NCBI GenBank assembly: GCA_041487355.1
Contig: JBGPND010000042.1
Span: 1 to 31,118 of the forward strand
DNA: 31,118 nucleotides
From: JAMXLO01 sp041487355
GTDB taxonomy: Bacteria > Pseudomonadota > Alphaproteobacteria > Acetobacterales > Acetobacteraceae
Reading direction: 5' to 3'
Shown here: in pieces, positions 22,973 to 30,784 of the stretch
How positions within the stretch are numbered: position 1 is the first letter of the stretch
Layout: every line of letters starts with the position of its first letter
Notes under the pieces: generated by a model
What the model was told of the DNA's origin: nothing
Database searches by the model: none
What the model saw: only the letters and a program-made list of their open reading frames with translations
Program-made: the position numbers and the translations under genes

Positions 22973-24244
22973 ATGCGCATCGAGATCATCTGCACGGGAG
23001 ACGAAGTGCTCACCGGCAAGATCGTCAATACCAACTTCAGCTACATGAGCCAGAAGCTCGAAGATGTCGGGCTCTCGGTGCACTGGGGCACCACCGTCGG
23101 CGACGACAGGGACAGCCTGCTGCAGGCGTTCCGGCTCGCGTCACAAAGGGCCGACGCGGTCATCGTCAATGGCGGCCTCGGCCCAACCGTCGATGACCTG
23201 TCGCAGGAGGTCGCCGCGCAGGCCGCCGGGGTGGACCTCGTGCTGAACGAAGAGTGGCTGGCGAAGATGGAGGACTTCTTCACCAAGCGCAGCCGCATCA
23301 TGCCGCCGAACAACCGCAAGCAGGCGATGCTGCCTGCCACGGCGGAGTTCATCGACAACCCGATCGGCACCGCGTGCGGCTTCGCGCTCGACATCGGCAA
23401 GGCGCGGTTCTTCTTCACCCCGGGCGTGCCGCGCGAGCTTCGCCGCATGCTGGAGCAGCAGGTCATCCCCCGCCTGCTCGCGCGCAGTGGCGCACCCACG
23501 ACGATCCATCTCAAGCGGTTCCATTCCTACGGCCTCGGCGAATCGCATGTCGATGCGCTGCTTGCCGGCGTCGAGGAATTGGTGCCCGACGGCAGCATGA
23601 AGCTCGGCTTCCGCGCGCATTATCCGCAGCTCGAAACCAAGCTCGTCGTGCGCGGCGCCGACATGGACGAAGTGCAGCGCAAGCTGCTGCCGGTGCAGAC
23701 CGAAGTGCGCAAGCGTCTGGGCAACTTCATCATGGCGGAAGACGACCAGACGCTGGAGGGCGTCGTGCTGGCGGCGCTCACCGAGCGGCAGGCCTCGCTC
23801 GCCCTGGTGGAGACATTCACCAGCGGCCAGATCGCCGCACGCATCGGCCACCTGCCCGGCGCGGAGCATGTGTTCCGCCGTGGCGTCGTGGTCCGCGACC
23901 GCGCCGAACTGCACCAGGCGCTTGACCTGCGCGGGATGGCATTGGCCGGCGAACTGACGCAGGAGACGACGGAGGCCGTGGCGCGCGCCGCGCTCGCCCA
24001 TGCGAGGGCGACGCACGCCCTCGTGGTACTGATCGACCTTGACGAGGGCGCCGATCGGATCGATCTCGGCGGCACCATCTGGATCGCGATTGCGACCGAG
24101 GAGGAGGTCGCCTTCCGGCGCTCACGCATTCTCGGGGGCCGGGAATGGGTAAGGCTTGGCGCCGTCGAGCTGGGCCTCGATTGCCTTCGCCGCTATCTCC
24201 AGGGCCTGCCGGTGGTCGAGCGGATCGACTTCGAGAAGACCTGA
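22973..24244 (+). CDS. cinA: CinA-family protein (molybdopterin-binding domain plus degenerate C-terminal domain)
   Basis: A 423-residue two-domain CinA. Residues 1-170 are the MoCF/COG1058 domain (IICTGDEVLTGKIVNTN, VNGGLGPTVDD, FFFTPGVPREL), linked in this family to ADP-ribose pyrophosphatase activity. From about 260 comes the CinA C-terminal domain, which in active enzymes deamidates NMN and carries ESCTGG. Here the motif reads E280-T-F-T-S-G285, so the usual Ser is Thr and a Gly is Ser, suggesting altered or lost deamidase activity. The rest (LPGAEHVFRRGVVV) keeps the fold pattern. The start is ATG 22973; no strong ribosome-binding site is visible. It follows parE by 41 bp, but a functional link is doubtful. 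Confidence 0.85.
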   Translation: MRIEIICTGDEVLTGKIVNTNFSYMSQKLEDVGLSVHWGTTVGDDRDSLLQAFRLASQRADAVIVNGGLGPTVDDLSQEVAAQAAGVDLVLNEEWLAKMEDFFTKRSRIMPPNNRKQAMLPATAEFIDNPIGTACGFALDIGKARFFFTPGVPRELRRMLEQQVIPRLLARSGAPTTIHLKRFHSYGLGESHVDALLAGVEELVPDGSMKLGFRAHYPQLETKLVVRGADMDEVQRKLLPVQTEVRKRLGNFIMAEDDQTLEGVVLAALTERQASLALVETFTSGQIAARIGHLPGAEHVFRRGVVVRDRAELHQALDLRGMALAGELTQETTEAVARAALAHARATHALVVLIDLDEGADRIDLGGTIWIAIATEEEVAFRRSRILGGREWVRLGAVELGLDCLRRYLQGLPVVERIDFEKT

Positions 24245-24360
24245 TTGCTTGCGTCACCGCATCCCGATGGTTTATCCGTTGGCGGAACCGTTCCTGTTAC
24301 GGCACGGAGGCCCAATAAGAAGCAAGAAAATTGACAGATATTAAAAACAGGGAGGCCGCG

Positions 24361-25635
24361 ATGTCTGACAGCAGGACAGGACCCGCGCCGGCCGGCCGCT
24401 GGTGGCAGCTCGTACTCGGCATCGGCTGCATGGTGATGATCGCCAACCTGCAATACGGTTGGACTCTGTTCGTCACGCCGATCGACCAGAAATATCATTG
24501 GGGCCGCGCGGCTATACAGGTGGCATTCAGCATCTTCGTGCTGACCGAGACCTGGCTGGTGCCGATCGAAGGCTGGTTCGTCGATCGCTTCGGACCGAAG
24601 ATCGTCGTCCTGATCGGCGGAATTCTCGTCGGCATCGCGTGGACCATGAACTCGATGGCCGACACATTGGTACTGCTGTACGCCGCCGCGGCGATCGGCG
24701 GCATCGGCGCGGGCGCGGTCTACGGCACGTGCATCGGCAACGCGCTGAAGTGGTTCCCCGACCGGCGCGGACTCGCCGCGGGCCTGACCGCGGCCGGCTT
24801 CGGTGCCGGCTCGGCGCTCACCATCGTCCCCATCCAGAACATGATCGCCTCGAGCGGCTACGAGGCGACATTCCTGTGGTTCGGCGTCGGCCAGGGACTG
24901 ATCGTGTTCGTGCTGTCCTTCATGCTGCGTGCTCCGCGCACGGGTGAAGTGCCTGCCTCCACCCGCGTGGTGCAGTCGGCGCGCAACTACACGCCGCTTG
25001 AGATGGTGGCGTCGCCGATCTTCTGGGTGATGTATGTGATGTTCGTGCTGGTCGGTGCCGGCGGCCTGATGGCAACCGCACAACTGGCGCCGATGGCCAA
25101 TGATTTCGGCGTGGCCAAGGTGCCGGTGAGCCTGGTCGGCATCACCCTTCCGGCACTCACCTTCGCCCTGTCGATCGATCGTATCCTGAATGGCATGACG
25201 CGGCCGTTCTTCGGCTGGGTATCCGACAATATCGGCCGTGAGAACACGATGTTCATCGCATTCGGGTTCGAGGCGATCGGCATCTGGGCCTTGAGCTGGT
25301 TCGGCCAGAGCCCGGTGATGTTCGTCATCCTGAGCGGCCTCGTGTTTTTCGCCTGGGGCGAGATCTACAGCCTGTTCCCCTCGACCTGCACCGATGTCTA
25401 CGGCACGAAATACGCCACCACCAATGCCGGCCTGCTGTACACCGCCAAGGGCACGGCCTCGCTGCTGGTGCCGTTCGGCAACGTGTTGATGACGGCAACC
25501 GGAAGCTGGCAAGCGGTGTTCCTCATCGGCGCGGCCATGAATGCAATCGCGGCCATCATGGCGCTGGCGGTGCTGAAGCCGCTGCGGGCCGCGCACAATG
25601 CGTCCTCCGCAGCCGAGCGGGCAGCCCGGGCCTAG
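24361..25635 (+). CDS. MFS transporter of the oxalate/formate antiporter (OFA) family
   Basis: A 424-residue inner-membrane carrier with about 12 membrane helices. The first begins WWQLVLGIGCMVMIANLQYGWTLF. The segment VYGTCIGNALKWFPDRRGLAAGLTAAGFGAGSALT is characteristic of OFA-family proteins such as OxlT, which exchange oxalate for formate or carry other small monocarboxylates. FFAWGEIYSLFPSTCTD is a second family mark. The start at 24361 has a GGGAGG ribosome-binding site; the TTG at 24331 is not needed. No oxalate-metabolism genes (frc, oxc) are in view, so the substrate stays open. It is probably transcribed alone. Confidence 0.88.
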   Translation: MSDSRTGPAPAGRWWQLVLGIGCMVMIANLQYGWTLFVTPIDQKYHWGRAAIQVAFSIFVLTETWLVPIEGWFVDRFGPKIVVLIGGILVGIAWTMNSMADTLVLLYAAAAIGGIGAGAVYGTCIGNALKWFPDRRGLAAGLTAAGFGAGSALTIVPIQNMIASSGYEATFLWFGVGQGLIVFVLSFMLRAPRTGEVPASTRVVQSARNYTPLEMVASPIFWVMYVMFVLVGAGGLMATAQLAPMANDFGVAKVPVSLVGITLPALTFALSIDRILNGMTRPFFGWVSDNIGRENTMFIAFGFEAIGIWALSWFGQSPVMFVILSGLVFFAWGEIYSLFPSTCTDVYGTKYATTNAGLLYTAKGTASLLVPFGNVLMTATGSWQAVFLIGAAMNAIAAIMALAVLKPLRAAHNASSAAERAARA

Positions 25636-25697
25636 CGCCAGAGCACTGCCGTCTGCTACCTCGGTCCGGTCGACAGAGGCCGCGGACGGGGCAGGCA

Positions 25698-26585
25698 TTG
25701 AGTCGCGGAGAGCGCATCGCAGCCGGCAGCATCGCGATCGGCTGCCTGGTACTGGCCATGAAGGGCGTTGCCTGGTGGATCACCGGCAGCGCGGCGCTCT
25801 ATTCCGATGCGCTGGAAAGCACAGTGAACGTCGCCGCCGGTGTCATCGCCCTCCTAGCGCTTCGCTTCGCCGCCATTCCCGCCGATGCGAATCATCCCTA
25901 CGGGCACGACAAGGCAGAATTCTTCGCCGCGGTGATTGAAGGCGTCCTGATCGTCATTGCCGCGCTGTCGATCTTCCGCCACGCCTGGGAAACTTGGCAG
26001 GACCCGCATCCGCTCGCCGTGCCGGGGCAGGGTCTCGCGCTGAACGCGATCGCCACGGTGCTGAACGGGCTGTGGTCCGCGCTGCTGATCCGCACGGGAA
26101 AGCGTCTGCGCTCGCCGGCCTTGACCGCCGACGGGTGGCATCTGTTCGCCGATGTCGTCACCTCGGTTGGCGTTGCGATCGGTGTCGGTCTGGTCGTGCT
26201 GACAGGCTACCTGGTGCTCGATCCCATCCTTGCCGCGGCCACCGGCGTCTATGTGCTGTGGTCCGGCATGGCGATGATCTATGCCTCGGTCGGCGGTCTG
26301 ATGGATGCCGCTCCGGAGCCCGCCGTGGTGAACCGCATCCGCGAGCTGGTGGGCGAAAACGCCGCCGGCGCCATCGAGGCGCATGACCTGCGCATGCGCC
26401 ATGCCGGCAGGCTGACCTTCGTGGAGTTCCACCTGGTCGTTCCCGGCACGATGACGGTTGCCGAGTCGCATGCGATCTGCGACCGCCTCGAGGAGGCGCT
26501 GCGGGCGGAGATGCAGCACCTGATGATCACCATCCATGTCGAGCCGGAAGCCAAGGCGAAGCAGCACGGGGTGCCGGTGCTTTGA
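25698..26585 (+). CDS. Cation diffusion facilitator (metal exporter)
   Basis: A 295-residue CDF transporter with six predicted membrane helices and a cytoplasmic C-terminal domain. Metal-site motifs are SDALESTVN in helix 2, HPYGHDKAEFF in the loop, and the HxxxD pair in ADGWHLFADVVTS of helix 5. It exports divalent cations such as Zn, Fe, Co or Mn in exchange for protons; the specificity is not readable. The start is TTG 25698, the only one fitting the family's short N-terminus, with a GGACGGGG element upstream. It precedes the corrinoid operon, but a repeat element starts 4 bp after its stop, so co-transcription is uncertain. Confidence 0.87.
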   Translation: MSRGERIAAGSIAIGCLVLAMKGVAWWITGSAALYSDALESTVNVAAGVIALLALRFAAIPADANHPYGHDKAEFFAAVIEGVLIVIAALSIFRHAWETWQDPHPLAVPGQGLALNAIATVLNGLWSALLIRTGKRLRSPALTADGWHLFADVVTSVGVAIGVGLVVLTGYLVLDPILAAATGVYVLWSGMAMIYASVGGLMDAAPEPAVVNRIRELVGENAAGAIEAHDLRMRHAGRLTFVEFHLVVPGTMTVAESHAICDRLEEALRAEMQHLMITIHVEPEAKAKQHGVPVL

Positions 26586-26589
26586 AGGA

Positions 26590-26786
26590 AGCAAGTAAGG
26601 AATATTCACCGCAGAATTCACCAGCAGCCGACGGCTGCACCCCCCTGTACCGTCATGGCCATCCGTACCAGCACCGGTGCCGCGACGGATGGCCGGGACA
26701 AGCCCGGCCATGACGGGTCGGGGGCGATCACGCAACATTCTCTTCCTCTGCGTTCTCTGCGTCTCTGCGGTGAATTATCCTTGCTT
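26590..26786. mobile_element. MITE-like composite element with imperfect terminal inverted repeats
   Basis: The left end, 26590-26615 (AGCAAGTAAGG then ATATTCACCGCAGA), is the imperfect reverse complement of the right end, 26764-26786 (TCTGCGGTGAATTATCC then TTGCTT). The interior holds a shortened CCGTCATGGCC palindrome (26650-26716) and CTCTGCGTTCTCTGCGTCTCTG, a motif that recurs as dispersed repeats in many bacteria. There is no transposase. The element starts 4 bp after the CDF gene and ends inside the signal-peptide codons of the BtuF-like protein. Confidence 0.65.
26650..26716. repeat. Shortened copy of the CCGTCATGGCCGGGC palindrome
   Basis: The right arm, ACGGATGGCCGGGACAAGCC to CCATGACGG, matches the copy at 20148-20229. 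The left arm CCGTCATGGCCATCCGT has lost about 15 nt in the middle. The loop with CACCGGTG is retained. Its right end supplies the most downstream ATG (26710) of the btuF reading frame. Confidence 0.85.
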
Positions 26787-27501
26787 ACCTGCGCGTGCGG
26801 CGGACCACGTCGTCTCGCTCAACCTGTGCACCGACCAGTTGCTGGTCCTCCTCGCGCCTGAGAAGGTGGCGGCGCTGTCGCCGCTGGCGCGCGACCCTGC
26901 CCTGTCCTTCGTGGCGCAGGAGGCGGCGCACCTGCCGATCGTGCGTGCCTCGGCCGAGGCGGTGCTGCGCCTGCATCCCGATCTGATCCTCGCCGCGCCA
27001 TTTGGTGCGCAGACCACGCTCGCCTTGCTGGAGCAGGAGGGAGCGCCGGTGCTGCGCATCGACCTGCGGCAGGATTTCGACGGCATCCGCAAGCAGACGC
27101 GCGCGCTGGCGAATGCGCTCGGCGTGCCGCGGCGGGGGGAGGCGCTGCTCGCTGCGATGGATGCCAGCCTCGACGATCTGCCGCATCCGTCCCATCCGCT
27201 TCATGCCCTGGTCTGGGAGCCGCGCGGCCTGACCGCGGGGCCAGGCACGCTGATGGACGCGGTGCTGCGATCGGCCGGCCTGATCAACGCGTCCGATGGG
27301 CGCCGCGTGGGGCTGGAGGCGCTGCTGCGGCAACCGCCTGATCTTCTTGTCGTGCCGGCGGCGGCGGAGTTCCCCTCGCTCGCAACCGCGCTGTTGGAGC
27401 ATCCTGCGCTCGCCGGCCTCCGCCGCCGCGCGATTCCGCCAGCACTCACCATCTGTGCCGGCCCCTTCACCGCCCAGGCGGCGGTGCTTCTGGCGCGATG
27501 A
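26710..27501 (+). CDS. btuF: Corrinoid/iron ABC transporter substrate-binding protein (BtuF-like)
   Basis: A 263-residue periplasmic binding protein of the BtuF/FhuD helical-backbone class. The mature domain starts at ADHVVSLNLCTDQLLVLL and includes VAALSPLARDP, LRLHPDLILAAP and a C-terminal segment PALTICAGPFTAQAAVLL. It delivers cobalamin or a metal chelate to the BtuCD-like permease encoded just downstream (ATGA overlap); the adenosyltransferase at the operon's end favours corrinoids. The start is uncertain: ATG 26710, ATG 26689 and GTG 26677 all lie inside a palindromic repeat and none has a good ribosome-binding site. From 26710, the basic RGRSRN and hydrophobic ILFLCVLCVSAV, ending PARA, make a plausible signal peptide encoded almost wholly by repeat sequence. 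Confidence 0.83.
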   Translation: MTGRGRSRNILFLCVLCVSAVNYPCLPARAADHVVSLNLCTDQLLVLLAPEKVAALSPLARDPALSFVAQEAAHLPIVRASAEAVLRLHPDLILAAPFGAQTTLALLEQEGAPVLRIDLRQDFDGIRKQTRALANALGVPRRGEALLAAMDASLDDLPHPSHPLHALVWEPRGLTAGPGTLMDAVLRSAGLINASDGRRVGLEALLRQPPDLLVVPAAAEFPSLATALLEHPALAGLRRRAIPPALTICAGPFTAQAAVLLAR

Positions 27502-28436
27502 TCCGCCTGCTGGCTCTGCTTCTCGCCCTACTCGCCGCGGTCTCCCTGTTCATCGGCGATGGCACGCTCGCCATGCCGGACGGGCTGATCCTCTGGCAGG
27601 TGCGCCTGCCCCGTACTTTGCTGGGGATGCTGGTGGGCGGCGGTCTCGGTTTGTCGGGAGCCGTGCTGCAAGGCGCGCTGCGCAACCCGCTGGCCGACCC
27701 GGGACTGCTCGGGATCACCGGGACCGCGGGGCTCGGGGCGGTGATCGCCTTCTATTGGGGGGTCTCGCAGCACTTCGCACCGGCGCTCCCGGCCGCTGGC
27801 CTGTTGGGTGCCGGGATCGGCGCCGCTTTCCTGCTGGGCTTCGCCGGCCGCGCGCCCTCGGGTCCGTCGCTGATCCTCGCGGGTGTCGCCGTGTCGGCAA
27901 TCGCCGCTGCATTGCTCGCGCTGGCCCTTACCCTTGCGCCCAACCCGTTCGCCCTGGCCGAGATCACCTTCTGGCTGATGGGCGGGCTGGCCGACCGCCC
28001 GCTCTGGCAGGTCGCCCTGGCGGCAGCGCCGATCCTCCTCGGCTGTGCGATCCTGCTGCGGCTTGGGACGGGCATTGATGCGCTCAGCCTGGGCGAGGAC
28101 ACCGCGCTCAGCCTTGGCGTTCCCGTCACGCGGACCTTGCGGCTGGCCGCGGCGGGAACCGCGCTAGCGGTGGGCGCGGCTGCGGCGGTCGCCGGGTCGA
28201 TCGGCTTCGTCGGCCTGGTGGTGCCGCATCTGCTGCGTCCCTGGTTCGGCGAGCGCCCCGGTGCCCTGCTGCCGGCGGCGCCGCTGGCAGGTGCGGCGCT
28301 GCTGCTCGTGGCCGACATGCTCGTGCGGCTGGCACCGCTGGCATTGCCACTGTCGGCTGCGCCGCCGATCGGCGTGTTGACGGCGCTGCTCGGCGCGCCG
28401 TTCCTGGTGGCCATCGCGCGCAAGGCGGCACCGTGA
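27498..28436 (+). CDS. btuC: FecCD/BtuC-type ABC transporter permease
   Basis: A 312-residue inner-membrane permease with about nine or ten hydrophobic helices. Family marks are RLPRTLLGMLVGGGLGLSGAVLQGALRNPLADPGLLGI near the N-terminus and GSIGFVGLVVPHLLRPWFG, the coupling region that meets the ATPase, followed by the PPIGVLTALLGAPFLVAI segment. It forms the channel for cobalamin or ferric-chelate import. The ATG overlaps the btuF stop, and its own stop overlaps the ATPase start as GTGA, so the three genes are translationally linked. Confidence 0.93.
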   Translation: MIRLLALLLALLAAVSLFIGDGTLAMPDGLILWQVRLPRTLLGMLVGGGLGLSGAVLQGALRNPLADPGLLGITGTAGLGAVIAFYWGVSQHFAPALPAAGLLGAGIGAAFLLGFAGRAPSGPSLILAGVAVSAIAAALLALALTLAPNPFALAEITFWLMGGLADRPLWQVALAAAPILLGCAILLRLGTGIDALSLGEDTALSLGVPVTRTLRLAAAGTALAVGAAAAVAGSIGFVGLVVPHLLRPWFGERPGALLPAAPLAGAALLLVADMLVRLAPLALPLSAAPPIGVLTALLGAPFLVAIARKAAP

Positions 28437-29113
28437 TCGGCCTCGTGCACCAGTCCGTATCGCTCGGCGGCCGCACGGTGCTGCACGACGTGAGCTTCGC
28501 CGCCGGAGCCGGGGAGCTGGTCGCGCTGTGCGGTCCCAATGGCGCCGGCAAGTCGACCCTGCTGCGCGCACTCGCCGGCCTGTTGCCGGGCACGGCGCCG
28601 CGGGACCCGCGCCGCGTCGCCTGGCTGCCGCAGGGCGCACGCTGCGCCTGGGGGCTGACGGTGGAGCAGGTGGCGGCGCTCGGCCGGATCCCGCATCGCG
28701 ATCGGACGGCTGGGCCGGTAACCAAAGCTTTGGAGCTCTGCGGTATCGTGGGATTGCGCGCGGCGCGGGTGGACCGCATCTCCGGCGGTGAGGCGCGCCG
28801 TGCCATGCTTGCCCGCGCCTTTGCCACGGAGCCTGACGTGTTCCTGCTGGACGAACCGACCGCCGATCTGGACCCCGCCGCGTCGCACGCAATCATGCGT
28901 CTGCTGCGCGCGACGGCCGATGCCGGCCGCACGGTCGTTGTCGTGCTGCATGCGCTGGATCTGGCGCTACGCTATGCGCATCGGGTGGTTGTGCTGGCGG
29001 GCGGGAGGGTGACCGCCGACCTGCCTGCCGGCGAGGCGCTGCCTGCCGCCGCCGCGGCGTTTGGCCTGAAGTTCGGGCCCGATCCGGAGCCGCGGCTGCT
29101 GCCGCCCGGCTGA
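28433..29113 (+). CDS. btuD: ABC transporter ATP-binding protein (BtuD-like)
   Basis: A 226-residue ATPase, a little short for the family. Walker A GPNGAGKST (34-42), the signature ISGGEARRAMLARAF, Walker B VFLLDEPTADLD and the switch histidine in VVVLHALDLA are all present, so it should be active. It powers the permease encoded just upstream. The GTG start at 28433 lies in the GTGA overlap with btuC, and its TGA overlaps the tonB start as TGATG. Specificity for B12 over siderophores is inferred from the operon. Confidence 0.93.
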   Translation: MIGLVHQSVSLGGRTVLHDVSFAAGAGELVALCGPNGAGKSTLLRALAGLLPGTAPRDPRRVAWLPQGARCAWGLTVEQVAALGRIPHRDRTAGPVTKALELCGIVGLRAARVDRISGGEARRAMLARAFATEPDVFLLDEPTADLDPAASHAIMRLLRATADAGRTVVVVLHALDLALRYAHRVVVLAGGRVTADLPAGEALPAAAAAFGLKFGPDPEPRLLPPG

Positions 29114-29835
29114 TGCGCCGCTTCGCCTGCATCTCGCTCGGCCTGCACGTCGCACTGCTCGTCGGCCTGCTGGCGTGGTTCCGCCATGGCGGGCCAGTGG
29201 TGGATGCGCCGGACCGGCAAGCCGCGGTCGAGCTGGTCATGCTGGAGAACCAGGGCGCGGGCCCGACGACCGCGCCGCCCGAGCCTGCTCCCGACCTAGC
29301 CGCATCGACACCTCTGGAACCGCCTGAGCCACCGCCTGCACCGCCCCCGCCGCAGCCGTCTGACACGGCCGAGGCGGAGGAGGCATTGCCGCTGCCACCG
29401 CCTCCGCCGCCGGCAGCGCCATCGCCGCAGCCTGTCCAGCCGAGCGCGCAGAAGCCACGTCCCACCGCGCCGCCGGTGCGGCACGCCATGCAGGCACCGG
29501 AGATCAACCTGGGCGGCACCGACAGCGAGACCAACGTCATCGTCACCGGCGCCAATGTGATTCCGGCCAGCGTCGATGCCGGGTTCCGCAACAAGGAGCC
29601 GGTCTACCCGCCTGAGGCGGTGCGCCGCGCCGAACAGGGCGCGGTGATCCTGCTGATCCATGTCTCGCCGGAGGGGCTGGCCAGCGGCGTGGATGTGCTG
29701 AAGAGTTCCGGCTACGTGGTGCTCGACCGGGCGGCGCGCGACGCGGTGACAAACTGGCGCTTCCTGCCGGCGGTGAAGGACGGCGAACCCATCCCGTTCG
29801 ACATGACGCTGCGTGTGAGTTTCCAACTGGAGTGA
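29113..29835 (+). CDS. tonB: TonB-like energy-transducing protein
   Basis: A 240-residue protein with an N-terminal membrane anchor (CISLGLHVALLVGLLAWF). A long proline-rich periplasmic spacer follows (about 55-125, with several Pro-Pro runs), then a C-terminal TonB domain (about 160-240: NKEPVYPPEAVRRAEQGAVILLIHVSPEG, SSGYVVLDRAARDAVTNWRF). TonB couples the proton motive force of ExbBD to outer-membrane receptors. Its place in the corrinoid operon suggests it is dedicated to a BtuB-like receptor, which is not in the window; exbB and exbD are also absent. The start overlaps the ATPase gene stop. Confidence 0.92.
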   Translation: MRRFACISLGLHVALLVGLLAWFRHGGPVVDAPDRQAAVELVMLENQGAGPTTAPPEPAPDLAASTPLEPPEPPPAPPPPQPSDTAEAEEALPLPPPPPPAAPSPQPVQPSAQKPRPTAPPVRHAMQAPEINLGGTDSETNVIVTGANVIPASVDAGFRNKEPVYPPEAVRRAEQGAVILLIHVSPEGLASGVDVLKSSGYVVLDRAARDAVTNWRFLPAVKDGEPIPFDMTLRVSFQLE

Positions 29836-29842
29836 CGGCGCG

Positions 29843-30409
29843 ATGGTCCGCATCGACAGGGTGGTGACACGCGGGGGCGACGCCGGGGAGACCTCGCTCG
29901 GCGACGGCTCCCGGCTGCGCAAGGATGCGCCGCGCATCGAGGCGATCGGGGCGGTGGACGAAACCAACGCCGCGATCGGTGTGCTGCGTCTGGCGACGCG
30001 CGCGGCGCCGGACGTGGATGGGATGCTTGCGCGGATCCAGAACGACCTGTTCGATGTCGGCGCCGACCTGTCGGTGCCGGGCGAGGGCGGCGACCGGCTG
30101 CGCCTGACCGATCTGCCGGTTGTGCGGCTGGAGGCCGAGGTCGAGGCGATGAACGCCGCGCTGCCGACGCTGACCAGTTTCATCATGCCGGGGGGCACGG
30201 CAGGGGCGGCGCATGCTCATCTGGCGCGCACCGTCGCGCGGCGGGCGGAGCGCGCTGTGGTGCGGCTGGCGACGGAGGAGGCGGTGACGCCGGCGCTGGT
30301 GCGCTACCTGAACCGGCTGTCGGACCACCTGTTCGTGCTGGCCCGGGTGCTGAACGCCAACGGGGCGGATGATGTGCTGTGGGTGCCGGGCGGCAACCTG
30401 GGTCGGTAG
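29843..30409 (+). CDS. pduO: Cob(I)alamin adenosyltransferase, PduO type
   Basis: A 188-residue PduO-family adenosyltransferase, the normal length. It transfers the adenosyl group of ATP to cob(I)alamin, giving coenzyme B12. The N-terminal ATP-binding region is VVTRGGDAGETSLGDGSRLRKD and IEAIGAVDETNAAIG. Later marks are FIMPGGTAGAAHAHLARTVARRAER and YLNRLSDHLFVLARVLN. It starts 7 bp after tonB and is the last gene of the uptake operon, so imported corrinoid is probably converted at once. No adenosylcobalamin-dependent enzyme is in view; MetH in this window uses the methyl form instead. Confidence 0.95.
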   Translation: MVRIDRVVTRGGDAGETSLGDGSRLRKDAPRIEAIGAVDETNAAIGVLRLATRAAPDVDGMLARIQNDLFDVGADLSVPGEGGDRLRLTDLPVVRLEAEVEAMNAALPTLTSFIMPGGTAGAAHAHLARTVARRAERAVVRLATEEAVTPALVRYLNRLSDHLFVLARVLNANGADDVLWVPGGNLGR

Positions 30410-30784
30410 TGGATAGAACCAGACGCTTGGTAGCCGTTTGATGGACGACCGCTCTCGACCCCTGGCAGCCGTTGGATGCGTGCAGAAATCAAGCAGACCG
30501 TGCGAAAACTCGGCCTGAGTGGATTCCGGTGCGGGCGCTCGCGCGATAGAATCCGGCTTCAGAGGACGCCAGCGCGCGTTGTGGAACAGATGCGATCGTG
30601 CAGGTCATACGGGGCGAGTCAGGGACCGCAACGGAGTTGAACAGATACGAAAATTGGGCTGAACTCTTGAATCGAAAGGCTTCCGGAAATTCCGCGAGTT
30701 TGGGCTTAGAACCCCCGGGTGCGCATGCGGCTGGTCGAGAGGCGCGCGTACGCGTGACACCACACTGGGCGAGGAGAAACTGCC
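30410..30784. other. Intergenic region downstream of the corrinoid operon
   Basis: No gene, tRNA or strong hairpin is supported in these 375 bp. The composition is less GC-rich than that of the genes around it. A TAGAAT about 30547-30552 could be a -10 box for the next gene, but the -35 is poor. Two similar stretches (TAGCCGTTTGATGG and CAGCCGTTGGATG) lie near 30431 and 30466. An antisense open frame here overlaps the next gene and is not convincing. Confidence 0.35.

Noticed and set aside
24331..24360. TTGACA at 24331 as a -35 box, or TTG 24331 as the start of the MFS gene
   Set aside because: A -10 at the right spacing would fall on the ribosome-binding site; ATG 24361 has a good GGGAGG upstream.
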